NCBI GenBank assembly: GCA_964429245.1
Contig: CAYSBE010000051.1
Location: forward strand, 1-17,728
Length of the DNA stretch: 17,728 nt
DNA from: CAYSBE01 sp964429245
GTDB lineage: Bacteria; Bacteroidota; Bacteroidia; UKL13-3
Direction of reading: 5' to 3'
Part shown: positions 1-8,647 of the stretch, one piece after another
Position numbering within the stretch: the first letter of the stretch is position 1
Layout: every line of letters begins with the position of its first letter
Position numbers and translations under genes: made by a program
The notes under the pieces: generated by a model
What the model was told of the DNA's origin: nothing
Database searches by the model: none
The model's input: the letters and a program-made list of their open reading frames with translations, nothing else

Positions 1-15
1 ACGACATAACATTCA

Positions 16-3000
16 ATGTCAAAGAATTTGTCAAAATATTACTTTTTTAAATTTAAGAAATCAACCAAACATCATCACTTTAGATATTTATTCGCCTCAA
101 TTCTATTATTCTGTGCCAGTTACAGTTATTCACAAGTTAGCGTTACAGCAACTGCAGGCACCACAGGACCTACTGCATACTCAACGGTTAATGCAGCCTT
201 GGCTGCCATTACTACAGGCACCCATCAAGGGGTCATTGTTGTCACCATATCCAGCAATACCACAGAGCCTGCTTTTGCAGCGGCCAATCAACTGCTTGCT
301 TCGGGCACCGGATCAGCAAACTACCAAAGTGTGCGCATCGTACCACAAGGAAACGTTATTGTAAATTCTGCAGCTACACCTACAGCAAACCGAGGTATGT
401 TAGAATTTATCGGTGCGGATAGTATAACGATAGATGGAGATGACCCACTAACACCAGGTACACGAAACCTGACCTTTCAGGTGGCGACAACAACTTCAAC
501 ATATACGTCTGCTTTGCGTTTCAGTTCATCTGCAGCAACTGCGAACACTGGCTGTAGAGCGGTAACTGTTAAAAATTGTATAATTGTTGGTGGTCGCAGT
601 TCAGCAACTGTCACTACAATTGGATTTGGTATAACAGCAAGCGGTGGTAGTAATGCCACATTAACTTCAATTACCACACAAGCTGCAGACAATGATAACA
701 TGCTCATTGAAAACAACGAATTTAAACGTTGCTATTATGGTTTTCATGCTTACGGACACGCTACCAACATAATGGATAGTTTGGTAATTCGTAACAATAA
801 ATTTGGAAACGATACCTCCGCTTTAAATATTGGATTGTTTGGCATTTATTTGGGGTACACGGGCCTAACGACTACTAATCGTTCAGCTATTATTGAAGGC
901 AATGAAATTCAAGCAGGTGATTATGGTACAACAGGATACAGTGTAAATATAGCAGGAGTCAACATCAATATTGGAAATGCCGGGGCAATTATTCGCAATA
1001 ACAATATACGTGATATCTCACAGCCAACTACAGGTGGATATGGCGCTTATGGCATCTTTTTAAGCAGTGCCACAAACAATGCAGACATTCAAATTTTCAA
1101 TAACTTTATTAGAGGAGTTAGAATGTACACTTATCAAAGTTCAACAACTAGTACATGGCAACCTATAGGTATTTTTGTTAATGTTGGCATAAACGGTTTA
1201 CGAATCAATCACAATACGATTGTGATGCCCAACCAATTGTTTGCCAACACTACCTATACTTCTCACGGTGTATTGTTAAATGCGGCCGCATCGTTAACTG
1301 AGTTTAACAACAATATAATAGTAAATCAATATGCGAGCTCTGGTGGATATGCTGTAACGTATAATGGGACTGTAAACTACAGTTTAGCCAATATGGACCG
1401 AAATAATTATTTTGTATTGGGTCCTAATATTGGATTTGGTAATGGAGCAGCGAGAACAAATTTAGCAGCGTGGAGAGCTGCAACTGCAAAAGATTCAAAT
1501 AGCTTCAATGTGAACCCGCCATTTATTTCATCAACAAACCTACGTCTGCAGAATGGTGTAAAAACACCTTTAGAATCGAATGGAGCAATAACAAGTGTTA
1601 CTACAGATATTGACGGACAAGTAAGACCTGGGCCAGCTGGTTCAGTAAATGGTGGTGCGACTGCACCCGATATTGGAGCCGATGAAGCGGATATGATACC
1701 TGATAACTTTTCCTATGATTCTACCTTGGTTACGCAAATCACGGGTCAGGTACCGCCTTCAAGCATTGACAATCCTGTAATTCGAATAGCTGTATATGTT
1801 TCAGGCAGTGTTGGTACATTGCCAAGCTTATCAACTATTTATTTAAATACGGCAGGTACCACTACTGCTTCTAATATTTCAAATGCAAAATTATATTTCA
1901 CCGGCAGTAGTGCTACTTTTAATACGTCTACACCTTTTGGATCAACCGTAAGTACACCAAGCGGTGCATATAGCTTTGCAGGAACCCAAGCCTTAGCTGC
2001 GGGAATAAATTATTTTTGGGTTACTTACGATGTTGCATCAGGAGCAGCAACTAACAATTTGTTGGATGCTCGATTGGATTCAATTACAGTTAATTCAACA
2101 AACCGAATTCCTGCAAATGGAAATCCTGCAGGAGCATTAACAGTTGTACCGCCAATGTCATATGTTTCTTCTTCTGCAAGCCATCCAAATTTAAGCAAGG
2201 TTGAAACCAGCTCGGATAACAACGTCATGCTTCGCATACCGGTTATCATGTCATCTTCAGGTTCTCCTGTTTTTGCCACCCAGTTTGACCTGTCTACAAA
2301 CGGAAGTGCAAATCCGTTAACCAATATTGATAGCATCATTGTATGGTACACCGGCAATAATCCAAATTTTGCATTCCCGGTTTTCTTTGGCGGTACAGGA
2401 CCACAATCAGGTTCCTATGCAATTACCGGTAGCAGAAGCTTATTAAATGACACCAATTACTTTTGGCTTACCTACAAAATAAAAACTACGGCAACTGTTG
2501 GCGATTCTGTTGATGCAGAAATAAGTTCAATAACAATCGCAGGCTCATCTCAAACACCAATTGGTGGTGCTCCGGCAGGAAGCAGACTTATCCGCTCTCC
2601 ATATTGCCAATCTGCTGCTACTTCTGTCGCTGATGGAGAGATATGGAACGTTACAGTTGGGGGATTGAATTTTACTTCATCGTGTTTGACAACCGGAGGT
2701 ACTAATTCAGTGCTCAACATGTATTCAAATTATACCACATTAATTAATCCGGTAAATATTGTTAAAGGATTACCTGTTCCTTTTTCTATTAATACAAGTA
2801 CATGTGGTGGAAATTACGATGGCGTATTAGGTATATGGATTGACCTAAATGATGACGGAGACTTTACCGACCCAGGAGAAGAGGTGCATATGTCTGGAGT
2901 TTTCCAATATGGCCCAACTGTATTCAGAACAGGGAATATTTCCATTCCTTGTGGAACAGTAAATGGGGTAAAACGAATGCGTGTAACTTTAAACGAAACC

Positions 3001-6000
3001 ACATTCTCTCCTATAGCTCCATGTGGCACATATGGCTATGGAGAAACCGAAGACTATTTAGTGAATATCATCGATGCAACTCCTTCATTTGTTTCAACTA
3101 CTACCATACAACAAACCGGATCTACTTCCCCCGCTTTTGTAAACTTACCTATTTTAAGGATTCCGGTAATGGTTGTGCAAAATGCTTGCAACCCATCTTT
3201 GGTAACCGAATTTCGTTTTAACACTGCCGGTACAACTTCCGTAGGTGACATTACTTCTGCAAAACTTTATAAAACAGGTGCTTCAAGCACATTCAATACA
3301 ACTAACTTACTCGGTACCGTTACTTCCCCAAGTGGATCGTTTAGTTTTATGATATCTGATACAGCGATTAACGACACCAATATATATTGGTTGGCTTACG
3401 ATATCAGTGGTTCAGCAACAAATAACAATGTGGTTGATGCACGTTTTGATAGTGCACAAATTTTTGGCGCTTGGAGGACTCCTACTATTTCAGCTCCTGC
3501 AGGAAATATTATTATTACATCCCCAATGAGTTATATCTCATCAGATGTAATACATCCTTCATTATCAAAAGTTGAGCGTGGGCAAAAAAATAGCCAAATA
3601 GCTCGCATTCAAATTAGAATGAGCTCAATAGGATCAACTGTTTCAACTACACAGTTTAATTTAAGTACAAATGGTTCTTCAAACCCACTTACAAATATTG
3701 ATAGTGTCATTGTTTGGTATACTGGTAATAATCCAAATTTTGTTACCCCTACATTATTTGGCAGAACAGGATCGCAATCAGGTGCATTTATTGTAACCGG
3801 CACTCAAAATATGTTAAATGACACCAATTATTTCTGGGTTGCTTATCATATTAGAGATACAGCAATTATTGGAGACTCTGTTGACTTAGAAGTAACTTCA
3901 ATTACCATAGATGCTAGTGTTCAAACACCTACAACAACAGCTCCTGTTGGCAGCCGTCAAATACGTGCCCCTTATTGTGCTTCTGGTGCAACTGTAAATG
4001 CCGATTCAGATATCGGCAGGGTAATTATGGTATCTGGTGCCGACAGTTTAATGAATGTTGGAAATGGATGTGGAACAACTCAGACTTGGGCCACTGGCAC
4101 TTACACCAACAATACATCTATTAATGGTATCAACATGGTTGCTGGTACAAACATTAACTTTAATATCTGTTATGCCTCCTCAGGTTTCGCATACAATTCT
4201 GGTTTGGCGATTTACATTGACTTTAATCAAAATGGTGTATGGGATGCTGGCGAAATGGTGTATACTGCTCCTACTCAAATCTCAACCAATTTTATTGGAT
4301 CATTTAGTATACCATGTAATGCGTTAACTGGTCCTACCCGCATGCGCATCGTATCTATTGAATTTACAGACTTAAACCTTTCAAATGCTTGTGGAACTTT
4401 CGCATATGGTGAAACAGAAGACTATACCATCAACATTGTAAATGCACCTGCTGTTTTTCAATCAACCACAACATTACAACAAACTGGATCTACTTCTGCC
4501 GGCTCAACAAATGTGCCCGTATTACGTATTCCACTAAAAGTGAATGCAACAGCATGTTTACCGGGAGTAATTAGCGAATTGAGATTTAACACTGCTGGCA
4601 CTACATCAGTAGGTGACTTGGTTTCTGCAAAACTTTATAAAACTGGAAATTCATCAACTTTCAATACCGCTAATTTGATAGGAACAGTAACTTCACCAAG
4701 TGGTGCATTTAGTTTTGCATTAACCGATACAGCAATCAACGATACCAACAACTATTGGTTGGCATACGACATTAGCGGAACAGCCGTAAACAATAATGTT
4801 GTTGATGCCCGATTTGATAGCACACAAGTGTTTGGAGCTTGGTACACACCTTCTATATCTGCACCAGCTGGAAATGTATTGATTTCGACACCGATGAGTT
4901 ATTTATCATCAACAAGTGTACATCCAACATTGCAAAAAATCTCAACCGGATCTACAAACAACCAAATGTTGCGTATACGTGTTATAACAAGTTCAACAGG
5001 CGCTCCTATACCTGTTACCCAATTTGACTTAAGCACAAATGGTTCGGTAAATACAAGCGCAAATATTGACAGTATCATTGTTTGGTATACAGGAGCAAAT
5101 GCAAACTTTAGCGCACCTGTATTTTTTGGTTCTTCTGGCACTCAATCTGGAGCTTACTCAATTACCGGCTCGAGAAATCTTTTAAATGATACAAACTATT
5201 TCTGGGTTACATACAATGTGCGCACAACTGCAAATGTTGGCGATTCACTGGATGCTGAAGTGAGTAGCATTACAATTGGAGGAACACCTGCAACTCCATC
5301 AGTTGTTGCCCCTGCAGGTTCAAGGAAGATAAAGGCACAGGTTTGTGTTCCTGTATATAGCTTTACATGTACATCAAACGACCTGATCAACAATGTTTCT
5401 ACAACTGGTGGTTCAACAAATATTACTAACCTTGGATCCGGATGTAATGGAAATGCAAACAACTATATTTATTACCCAAATCAAACTGTTACTGTAGTTC
5501 GGGGAGGTTCATTTACCATTAATTACCAATCGGGTGGTACTTTTGATCAAGGATTTAAAATATACATTGATTACAATGATGATGGTGATTTTACTGATAT
5601 TGGAGAGTTGGTTGCAAACGCACCTGCTAGTACAAACTTAAACACATCAACTATTACCATTCCTTTGAATGCTGAATTAGGCGTCTTGAGAATACGTGTT
5701 CGTTGCGCTTTCGGTGCAGAACCAGCAACTCCTTGCGGAACTGAAGCATATGGCGAAACTGAAGATTATAATGTCAACGTTCTACCTGCTCCTACACCTA
5801 CAACGTATGTTTGGAATCAAACATCAGCAGCTTCATTCTCTGTAGCTGCAAACTGGACACCAAGCAGAACTAGTCCAAACCTAAATGATAAATTGGTGTT
5901 TTCATCAGGTACTTCTATTGTTGTAGACAATGTTCCTGTTCAAACCGTAAATGTAATTCGGGTAGCAAATAATACATCTGTGTTGTTAAATACTTCAGAT

Positions 6001-7179
6001 GTTGGAAATTTAGGAGCAACAGACACACTTAGTATTGAAAGTGGTAAAATTACAACTGGTAATAATGTTATTGTAAGAAGTGGCAATAACAGAACATATA
6101 TTAATGGAGAAATTAGAATCGGAAATATTACTGGTGCTGGTTATGTAAATGGTGTTATTCAACGTTGGGTTGATACTGTTGCTTCGGTGTATACATTCCC
6201 TGTTAGGTATAATGATACCGCCAGAACAGTAATAATGGATTACACTGCGGGTCCTTCTGCTGCGGGTACAATTTCCGTTCAGTTTGTTCCAGGAAACCCT
6301 GGAAATGCCGGACTGCCTGTTACAGATAATTTTGTAAACTTAAATAAGGCCTCTGAGAATGGTGTGTGGAGAATCAATCAGGCAAATGGCTTGGTTGGAG
6401 GAATCTATAACCTATCATTATCAGGAAACCAATTCCGTGGAATTTTAAACACATCATCGATCTCAGTTATTAGACGTCTTGACAATGTTTCTAATTGGTC
6501 AAACAACGGTACGTATACTGCTGCAACAGGAACAATAACCTCGCCTGTATTTAATAGAAGCGGACTAACCGTATATGGTGAATTTACAGCTGCAAGTGAT
6601 ACCCTTAGCAACCCGCTACCTGTTTCATTACTTGAGTTTAATGCTAAACCATCGGGAGAAGATGTTTTGGTTTATTGGACAACAGTATCTGAAATAAACA
6701 ACAAAGGATTCCATATTGAACGCTCAATAGATGGAAGCCAATTTGAGGGCATACAATTTGTAGAAGGTGCTATTCAATCCACTTCAATGCTAAACTATCA
6801 AGAACTTGATAAAAATGCATTTGCAGTGAACAATACATTATATTACCGTTTGCGCCAAGTTGATTTGGATGGAACTGAGACAGTAAGCCAAGTTGTTCAG
6901 GTTAGCAAAAAAGATGCAAATGCAACGATTGTAACTGTAGCGCCAAATCCATTTACTTTCAATACCGTATTAACTTTTAATTCTGTAGAAGAAAGCAATG
7001 TGGGCATCACCATTACTGATATTCAGGGAAGGATAATTGCTACAAAGACTGTTGCAATTCAAGAAGGAAGCAATTACATCGTGCTAAATGAACTTGAAGC
7101 TGCCAGTGATGGAGTGTATTTCATCAAAGTATCTGGCAATTTATCAGAAACGTTTAAGGTGGTTAAATATACCAACTAA
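16..7179 (+). CDS. Giant secreted modular protein with beta-helix, tandem BNR-associated/GEVED-like modules and T9SS type A sorting domain
   Basis: Predicted 2387-residue protein, secreted or held on the surface. An in-frame TAA at 7-9 makes ATG 16 the first possible start. Residues 1-40 form a signal peptide (basic n-region, hydrophobic 25-34, cleavage near SYSQ). Residues ~185-465 carry repeated NNxI/NNxF turns typical of a right-handed parallel beta-helix, closing with a PDIGADE motif (551-557) common at the end of such domains in Bacteroidota. Residues 566-1927 hold three A-B-G supermodules: A and B resemble the BNR-repeat-associated N-terminal domain, and G resembles GEVED (YGETEDY motif, D-x-N-x-D/N-G acidic loop). 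Residues ~1930-2190 are beta-rich, 2199-2300 Fn3-like (WTTVSE, GFxIERS, YYRLRQVD). Residues ~2309-2387 are a T9SS type A domain (APNPF, DIQGR, GVYFIKV). The substrate is unknown; adhesin or carbohydrate binding is inference. No catalytic motif was recognised. Confidence 0.93.
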   Translation: MSKNLSKYYFFKFKKSTKHHHFRYLFASILLFCASYSYSQVSVTATAGTTGPTAYSTVNAALAAITTGTHQGVIVVTISSNTTEPAFAAANQLLASGTGSANYQSVRIVPQGNVIVNSAATPTANRGMLEFIGADSITIDGDDPLTPGTRNLTFQVATTTSTYTSALRFSSSAATANTGCRAVTVKNCIIVGGRSSATVTTIGFGITASGGSNATLTSITTQAADNDNMLIENNEFKRCYYGFHAYGHATNIMDSLVIRNNKFGNDTSALNIGLFGIYLGYTGLTTTNRSAIIEGNEIQAGDYGTTGYSVNIAGVNINIGNAGAIIRNNNIRDISQPTTGGYGAYGIFLSSATNNADIQIFNNFIRGVRMYTYQSSTTSTWQPIGIFVNVGINGLRINHNTIVMPNQLFANTTYTSHGVLLNAAASLTEFNNNIIVNQYASSGGYAVTYNGTVNYSLANMDRNNYFVLGPNIGFGNGAARTNLAAWRAATAKDSNSFNVNPPFISSTNLRLQNGVKTPLESNGAITSVTTDIDGQVRPGPAGSVNGGATAPDIGADEADMIPDNFSYDSTLVTQITGQVPPSSIDNPVIRIAVYVSGSVGTLPSLSTIYLNTAGTTTASNISNAKLYFTGSSATFNTSTPFGSTVSTPSGAYSFAGTQALAAGINYFWVTYDVASGAATNNLLDARLDSITVNSTNRIPANGNPAGALTVVPPMSYVSSSASHPNLSKVETSSDNNVMLRIPVIMSSSGSPVFATQFDLSTNGSANPLTNIDSIIVWYTGNNPNFAFPVFFGGTGPQSGSYAITGSRSLLNDTNYFWLTYKIKTTATVGDSVDAEISSITIAGSSQTPIGGAPAGSRLIRSPYCQSAATSVADGEIWNVTVGGLNFTSSCLTTGGTNSVLNMYSNYTTLINPVNIVKGLPVPFSINTSTCGGNYDGVLGIWIDLNDDGDFTDPGEEVHMSGVFQYGPTVFRTGNISIPCGTVNGVKRMRVTLNETTFSPIAPCGTYGYGETEDYLVNIIDATPSFVSTTTIQQTGSTSPAFVNLPILRIPVMVVQNACNPSLVTEFRFNTAGTTSVGDITSAKLYKTGASSTFNTTNLLGTVTSPSGSFSFMISDTAINDTNIYWLAYDISGSATNNNVVDARFDSAQIFGAWRTPTISAPAGNIIITSPMSYISSDVIHPSLSKVERGQKNSQIARIQIRMSSIGSTVSTTQFNLSTNGSSNPLTNIDSVIVWYTGNNPNFVTPTLFGRTGSQSGAFIVTGTQNMLNDTNYFWVAYHIRDTAIIGDSVDLEVTSITIDASVQTPTTTAPVGSRQIRAPYCASGATVNADSDIGRVIMVSGADSLMNVGNGCGTTQTWATGTYTNNTSINGINMVAGTNINFNICYASSGFAYNSGLAIYIDFNQNGVWDAGEMVYTAPTQISTNFIGSFSIPCNALTGPTRMRIVSIEFTDLNLSNACGTFAYGETEDYTINIVNAPAVFQSTTTLQQTGSTSAGSTNVPVLRIPLKVNATACLPGVISELRFNTAGTTSVGDLVSAKLYKTGNSSTFNTANLIGTVTSPSGAFSFALTDTAINDTNNYWLAYDISGTAVNNNVVDARFDSTQVFGAWYTPSISAPAGNVLISTPMSYLSSTSVHPTLQKISTGSTNNQMLRIRVITSSTGAPIPVTQFDLSTNGSVNTSANIDSIIVWYTGANANFSAPVFFGSSGTQSGAYSITGSRNLLNDTNYFWVTYNVRTTANVGDSLDAEVSSITIGGTPATPSVVAPAGSRKIKAQVCVPVYSFTCTSNDLINNVSTTGGSTNITNLGSGCNGNANNYIYYPNQTVTVVRGGSFTINYQSGGTFDQGFKIYIDYNDDGDFTDIGELVANAPASTNLNTSTITIPLNAELGVLRIRVRCAFGAEPATPCGTEAYGETEDYNVNVLPAPTPTTYVWNQTSAASFSVAANWTPSRTSPNLNDKLVFSSGTSIVVDNVPVQTVNVIRVANNTSVLLNTSDVGNLGATDTLSIESGKITTGNNVIVRSGNNRTYINGEIRIGNITGAGYVNGVIQRWVDTVASVYTFPVRYNDTARTVIMDYTAGPSAAGTISVQFVPGNPGNAGLPVTDNFVNLNKASENGVWRINQANGLVGGIYNLSLSGNQFRGILNTSSISVIRRLDNVSNWSNNGTYTAATGTITSPVFNRSGLTVYGEFTAASDTLSNPLPVSLLEFNAKPSGEDVLVYWTTVSEINNKGFHIERSIDGSQFEGIQFVEGAIQSTSMLNYQELDKNAFAVNNTLYYRLRQVDLDGTETVSQVVQVSKKDANATIVTVAPNPFTFNTVLTFNSVEESNVGITITDIQGRIIATKTVAIQEGSNYIVLNELEAASDGVYFIKVSGNLSETFKVVKYTN
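1711..3084 (+). repeat. Supermodule copy 1 (A1-B1-G1) of the giant secreted protein
   Basis: Residues ~566-1022. A1 (566-713) is the most diverged A domain. B1 starts at M714 (MSYVSS...HPNLSKV) and includes NIDSIIVWYTG and LLNDTNYFW. G1 (~861-1020) begins after SPYC, has the acidic loop IDLNDDGDF and ends in YGYGETEDY. The same order recurs twice downstream at a spacing of 457 then 456 residues (B start M714, M1171, M1627). Confidence 0.85.
3085..4452 (+). repeat. Supermodule copy 2 (A2-B2-G2) of the giant secreted protein
   Basis: Residues ~1024-1479. A2 is close to A3: both contain RFNTAGTTSVGD, AKLYKTG and NNNVVDARFDS, which A1 has only in altered form. B2 starts at M1171 and keeps NIDSVIVWYTG and NDTNYFW. 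G2 starts after APYC and has an acidic loop with Asn in place of one Asp (IDFNQNGVW) and the FAYGETEDY ending. Confidence 0.85.
4453..5790 (+). repeat. Supermodule copy 3 (A3-B3-G3) of the giant secreted protein
   Basis: Residues ~1480-1927. A3 and B3 (B start M1627) follow copy 2 closely. G3 differs at its start: the APYC/SPYC lead-in of G1 and G2 is replaced by QVCVPVYSFTC, but the acidic loop (IDYNDDGDF) and the EAYGETEDY ending are kept. It is followed directly by the unrelated beta-rich region. Confidence 0.83.
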
Positions 7180-7196
7180 TACAACCTAACTTTTGT

Positions 7197-7228
7197 AAAT
7201 AAGGCTGAACACTTGTTCAGCCTTATTT
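7197..7228. terminator. Bidirectional hairpin terminator between convergent genes
   Basis: AAATAAGGCTGAACA (7197-7211) pairs perfectly with TGTTCAGCCTTATTT (7214-7228), 15 bp around a 2-nt centre, so the innermost pairs probably open into a small loop. The arm is A-rich on one side and T-rich on the other, so it can act as an intrinsic terminator in both directions. It starts 17 nt after the stop of the plus-strand giant gene and covers two bases of the stop codon of the convergent phosphatase gene. Confidence 0.85.
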
Positions 7229-8597
7229 ATTTTAGGGCCTTTAACTCTGATTCAGAAATTGTTTTTTCCCATAACACCTTTCCGCTTGCATTGATGCATG
7301 TGATTTGTATCGTGCGTTCTTTACGTTTACCTGAAATGTTGATTTTACAGAAATTATTTTCTGTTACCAGTGTTCCTTCAACACGCATAGGGTTATCCAA
7401 TTCCGGTTTGTTGTTTGGCCCTGCAGTTATGCTTGAGCATGTTAAATCGTGTAATGAATACCCCAAGTTTGATTTCACATTGTTGTTCACTAACAATTCT
7501 GTATGATGCCTGTCGCCTGAAAGGAAGATGACCCCATTAATTTTATGCTCGGTAATAAAGTCGATGATATACTTACGCTCGGTTTTAAAAAAGTTATAGG
7601 ACTCTTTATTGGTATATTCATTTAAAAACTGACCGCCTATGCATACAAATTTGAATGTTGCCTGGCTATTTAATAAAGATTGAAGAAACCAATCAAGTTG
7701 TTGTTTACCTAATTGTGACTTAGTCCTATCAGCGGTTTCAATAAGGTCATTTTCATCTCTAAAAAATCGGTCATCAAGCATAAAAAACTGTGCATCGCTA
7801 TAGGAGAATGTTGTATAAATTCCTTGGCCATGTTCTCCATAAGTTTTATTTGCCCAATACTCCATAAATAGTTTTCTTGAGTTTTCTTTAAGCAAATAGG
7901 TTTTACATGCATCATTTGCTCCATAGTCATGGTCGTCCCAGATGGCATAATTAATTTTTGTAGCCAATAGTTTTTGCAAATCAGGATGCTGACGGGTATG
8001 CTGATACCTGTACCTAAGGCCATAATCAGAAGAATAGTCTACTTCTCTTGTGTATGTGTTATCTCCAAGCCATAGCATTATTTCTGCAGGTGTATTTGCC
8101 ATTGTTGTAAGTATGGAAGTAGATTGTCCATACGGGGCTCCGGGTCGATCATACACAGAATCATTAATGTATAAACAAGAACCCGCAAGAAATGAAAATG
8201 CAGGTGGATCCGTACGCCATTCCCATAAACTTCGCGTTGTGAAAGCTAATGGATAAGGCGTTTCCAGCTTTTTATCTTGTGAGGTAAAGTAATACTCATA
8301 TGTAACTCCCGGATCAAGCGCGGTAAGTATAAACTTGGTTATTACAGGTTCTCCTTGTTTTGCTGTAAGTATATAGTTTGATTGTTTTTGGTATGAAGTC
8401 TGAGAGTCCTTTGGCTTGTAATGTATGGAAACTTCTTGTGCAGCGTGTACGGTTTGCAACCAAATACAGACTTCGCGGTGCTCTGTATACCCAACCATAG
8501 GGCCACTAAAAATATGTGTAGATTTGTTTTGCTTTTGTGCAAATACATAGATAGGTAGGGATGCTACTAATAGTAAAACGTATGTTCTCAATTTCAT
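7227..8597 (-). CDS. Exported PhoD-like alkaline phosphatase / metallophosphatase
   Basis: 456 residues starting at ATG 8597. A signal peptide (1-20, ending YVFA before Gln) sends it across the inner membrane, and there is no lipobox or T9SS tail. Residues ~28-120 form a beta-sandwich like the PhoD N-terminal domain. The rest carries PhoD-like metallophosphatase motifs: GSC (139-141), LGDN (177-180), WDDHDYG (220-226, the family hallmark), MLDDRFFRD (~273-281), GGQF (321-324) and GDRHH (361-365). These would bind the metal centre (Ca/Fe in studied PhoD enzymes) and hydrolyse phosphate mono- or diesters in the periplasm; the actual substrate cannot be read from sequence. It is last in the minus-strand block, 50 nt after the universal stress gene. 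A TAnnTTTG element just before its start suggests its own promoter. Confidence 0.9.
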   Translation of the reverse strand: MKLRTYVLLLVASLPIYVFAQKQNKSTHIFSGPMVGYTEHREVCIWLQTVHAAQEVSIHYKPKDSQTSYQKQSNYILTAKQGEPVITKFILTALDPGVTYEYYFTSQDKKLETPYPLAFTTRSLWEWRTDPPAFSFLAGSCLYINDSVYDRPGAPYGQSTSILTTMANTPAEIMLWLGDNTYTREVDYSSDYGLRYRYQHTRQHPDLQKLLATKINYAIWDDHDYGANDACKTYLLKENSRKLFMEYWANKTYGEHGQGIYTTFSYSDAQFFMLDDRFFRDENDLIETADRTKSQLGKQQLDWFLQSLLNSQATFKFVCIGGQFLNEYTNKESYNFFKTERKYIIDFITEHKINGVIFLSGDRHHTELLVNNNVKSNLGYSLHDLTCSSITAGPNNKPELDNPMRVEGTLVTENNFCKINISGKRKERTIQITCINASGKVLWEKTISESELKALK

Positions 8598-8601
8598 TTT
8601 A

Positions 8602-8609
8602 CAAACGTA
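8602..8609 (-). promoter_or_regulatory. Possible Bacteroidota -7 element for the PhoD-like gene
   Basis: On the minus strand this reads TACGTTTG, a full match to TAnnTTTG. It lies only 4 nt before the ATG at 8597, so a start of transcription at the usual distance would give a leaderless or almost leaderless mRNA. No good -33 TTTG is found 19-21 nt upstream, so this may be a chance match. Confidence 0.3.
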
Positions 8610-8647
8610 ATGAGATTGAGATAAACTGTAAGTTAAATTTATTCCAA

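Noticed and set aside
4899..5462. Several minus-strand open frames inside the giant gene
   Set aside because: They recur at matching places in each repeat copy, which shows they are mirror images of the repeated coding sequence.
1711..5790. Tandem array considered as CRISPR or satellite repeat
   Set aside because: The repeats are long, in frame, diverged at DNA level and encode protein domains.
7213..7506. Open frame opposite the end of the PhoD-like gene
   Set aside because: It lies wholly on the antisense of a well-supported enzyme, begins inside the terminator hairpin and resembles no family.
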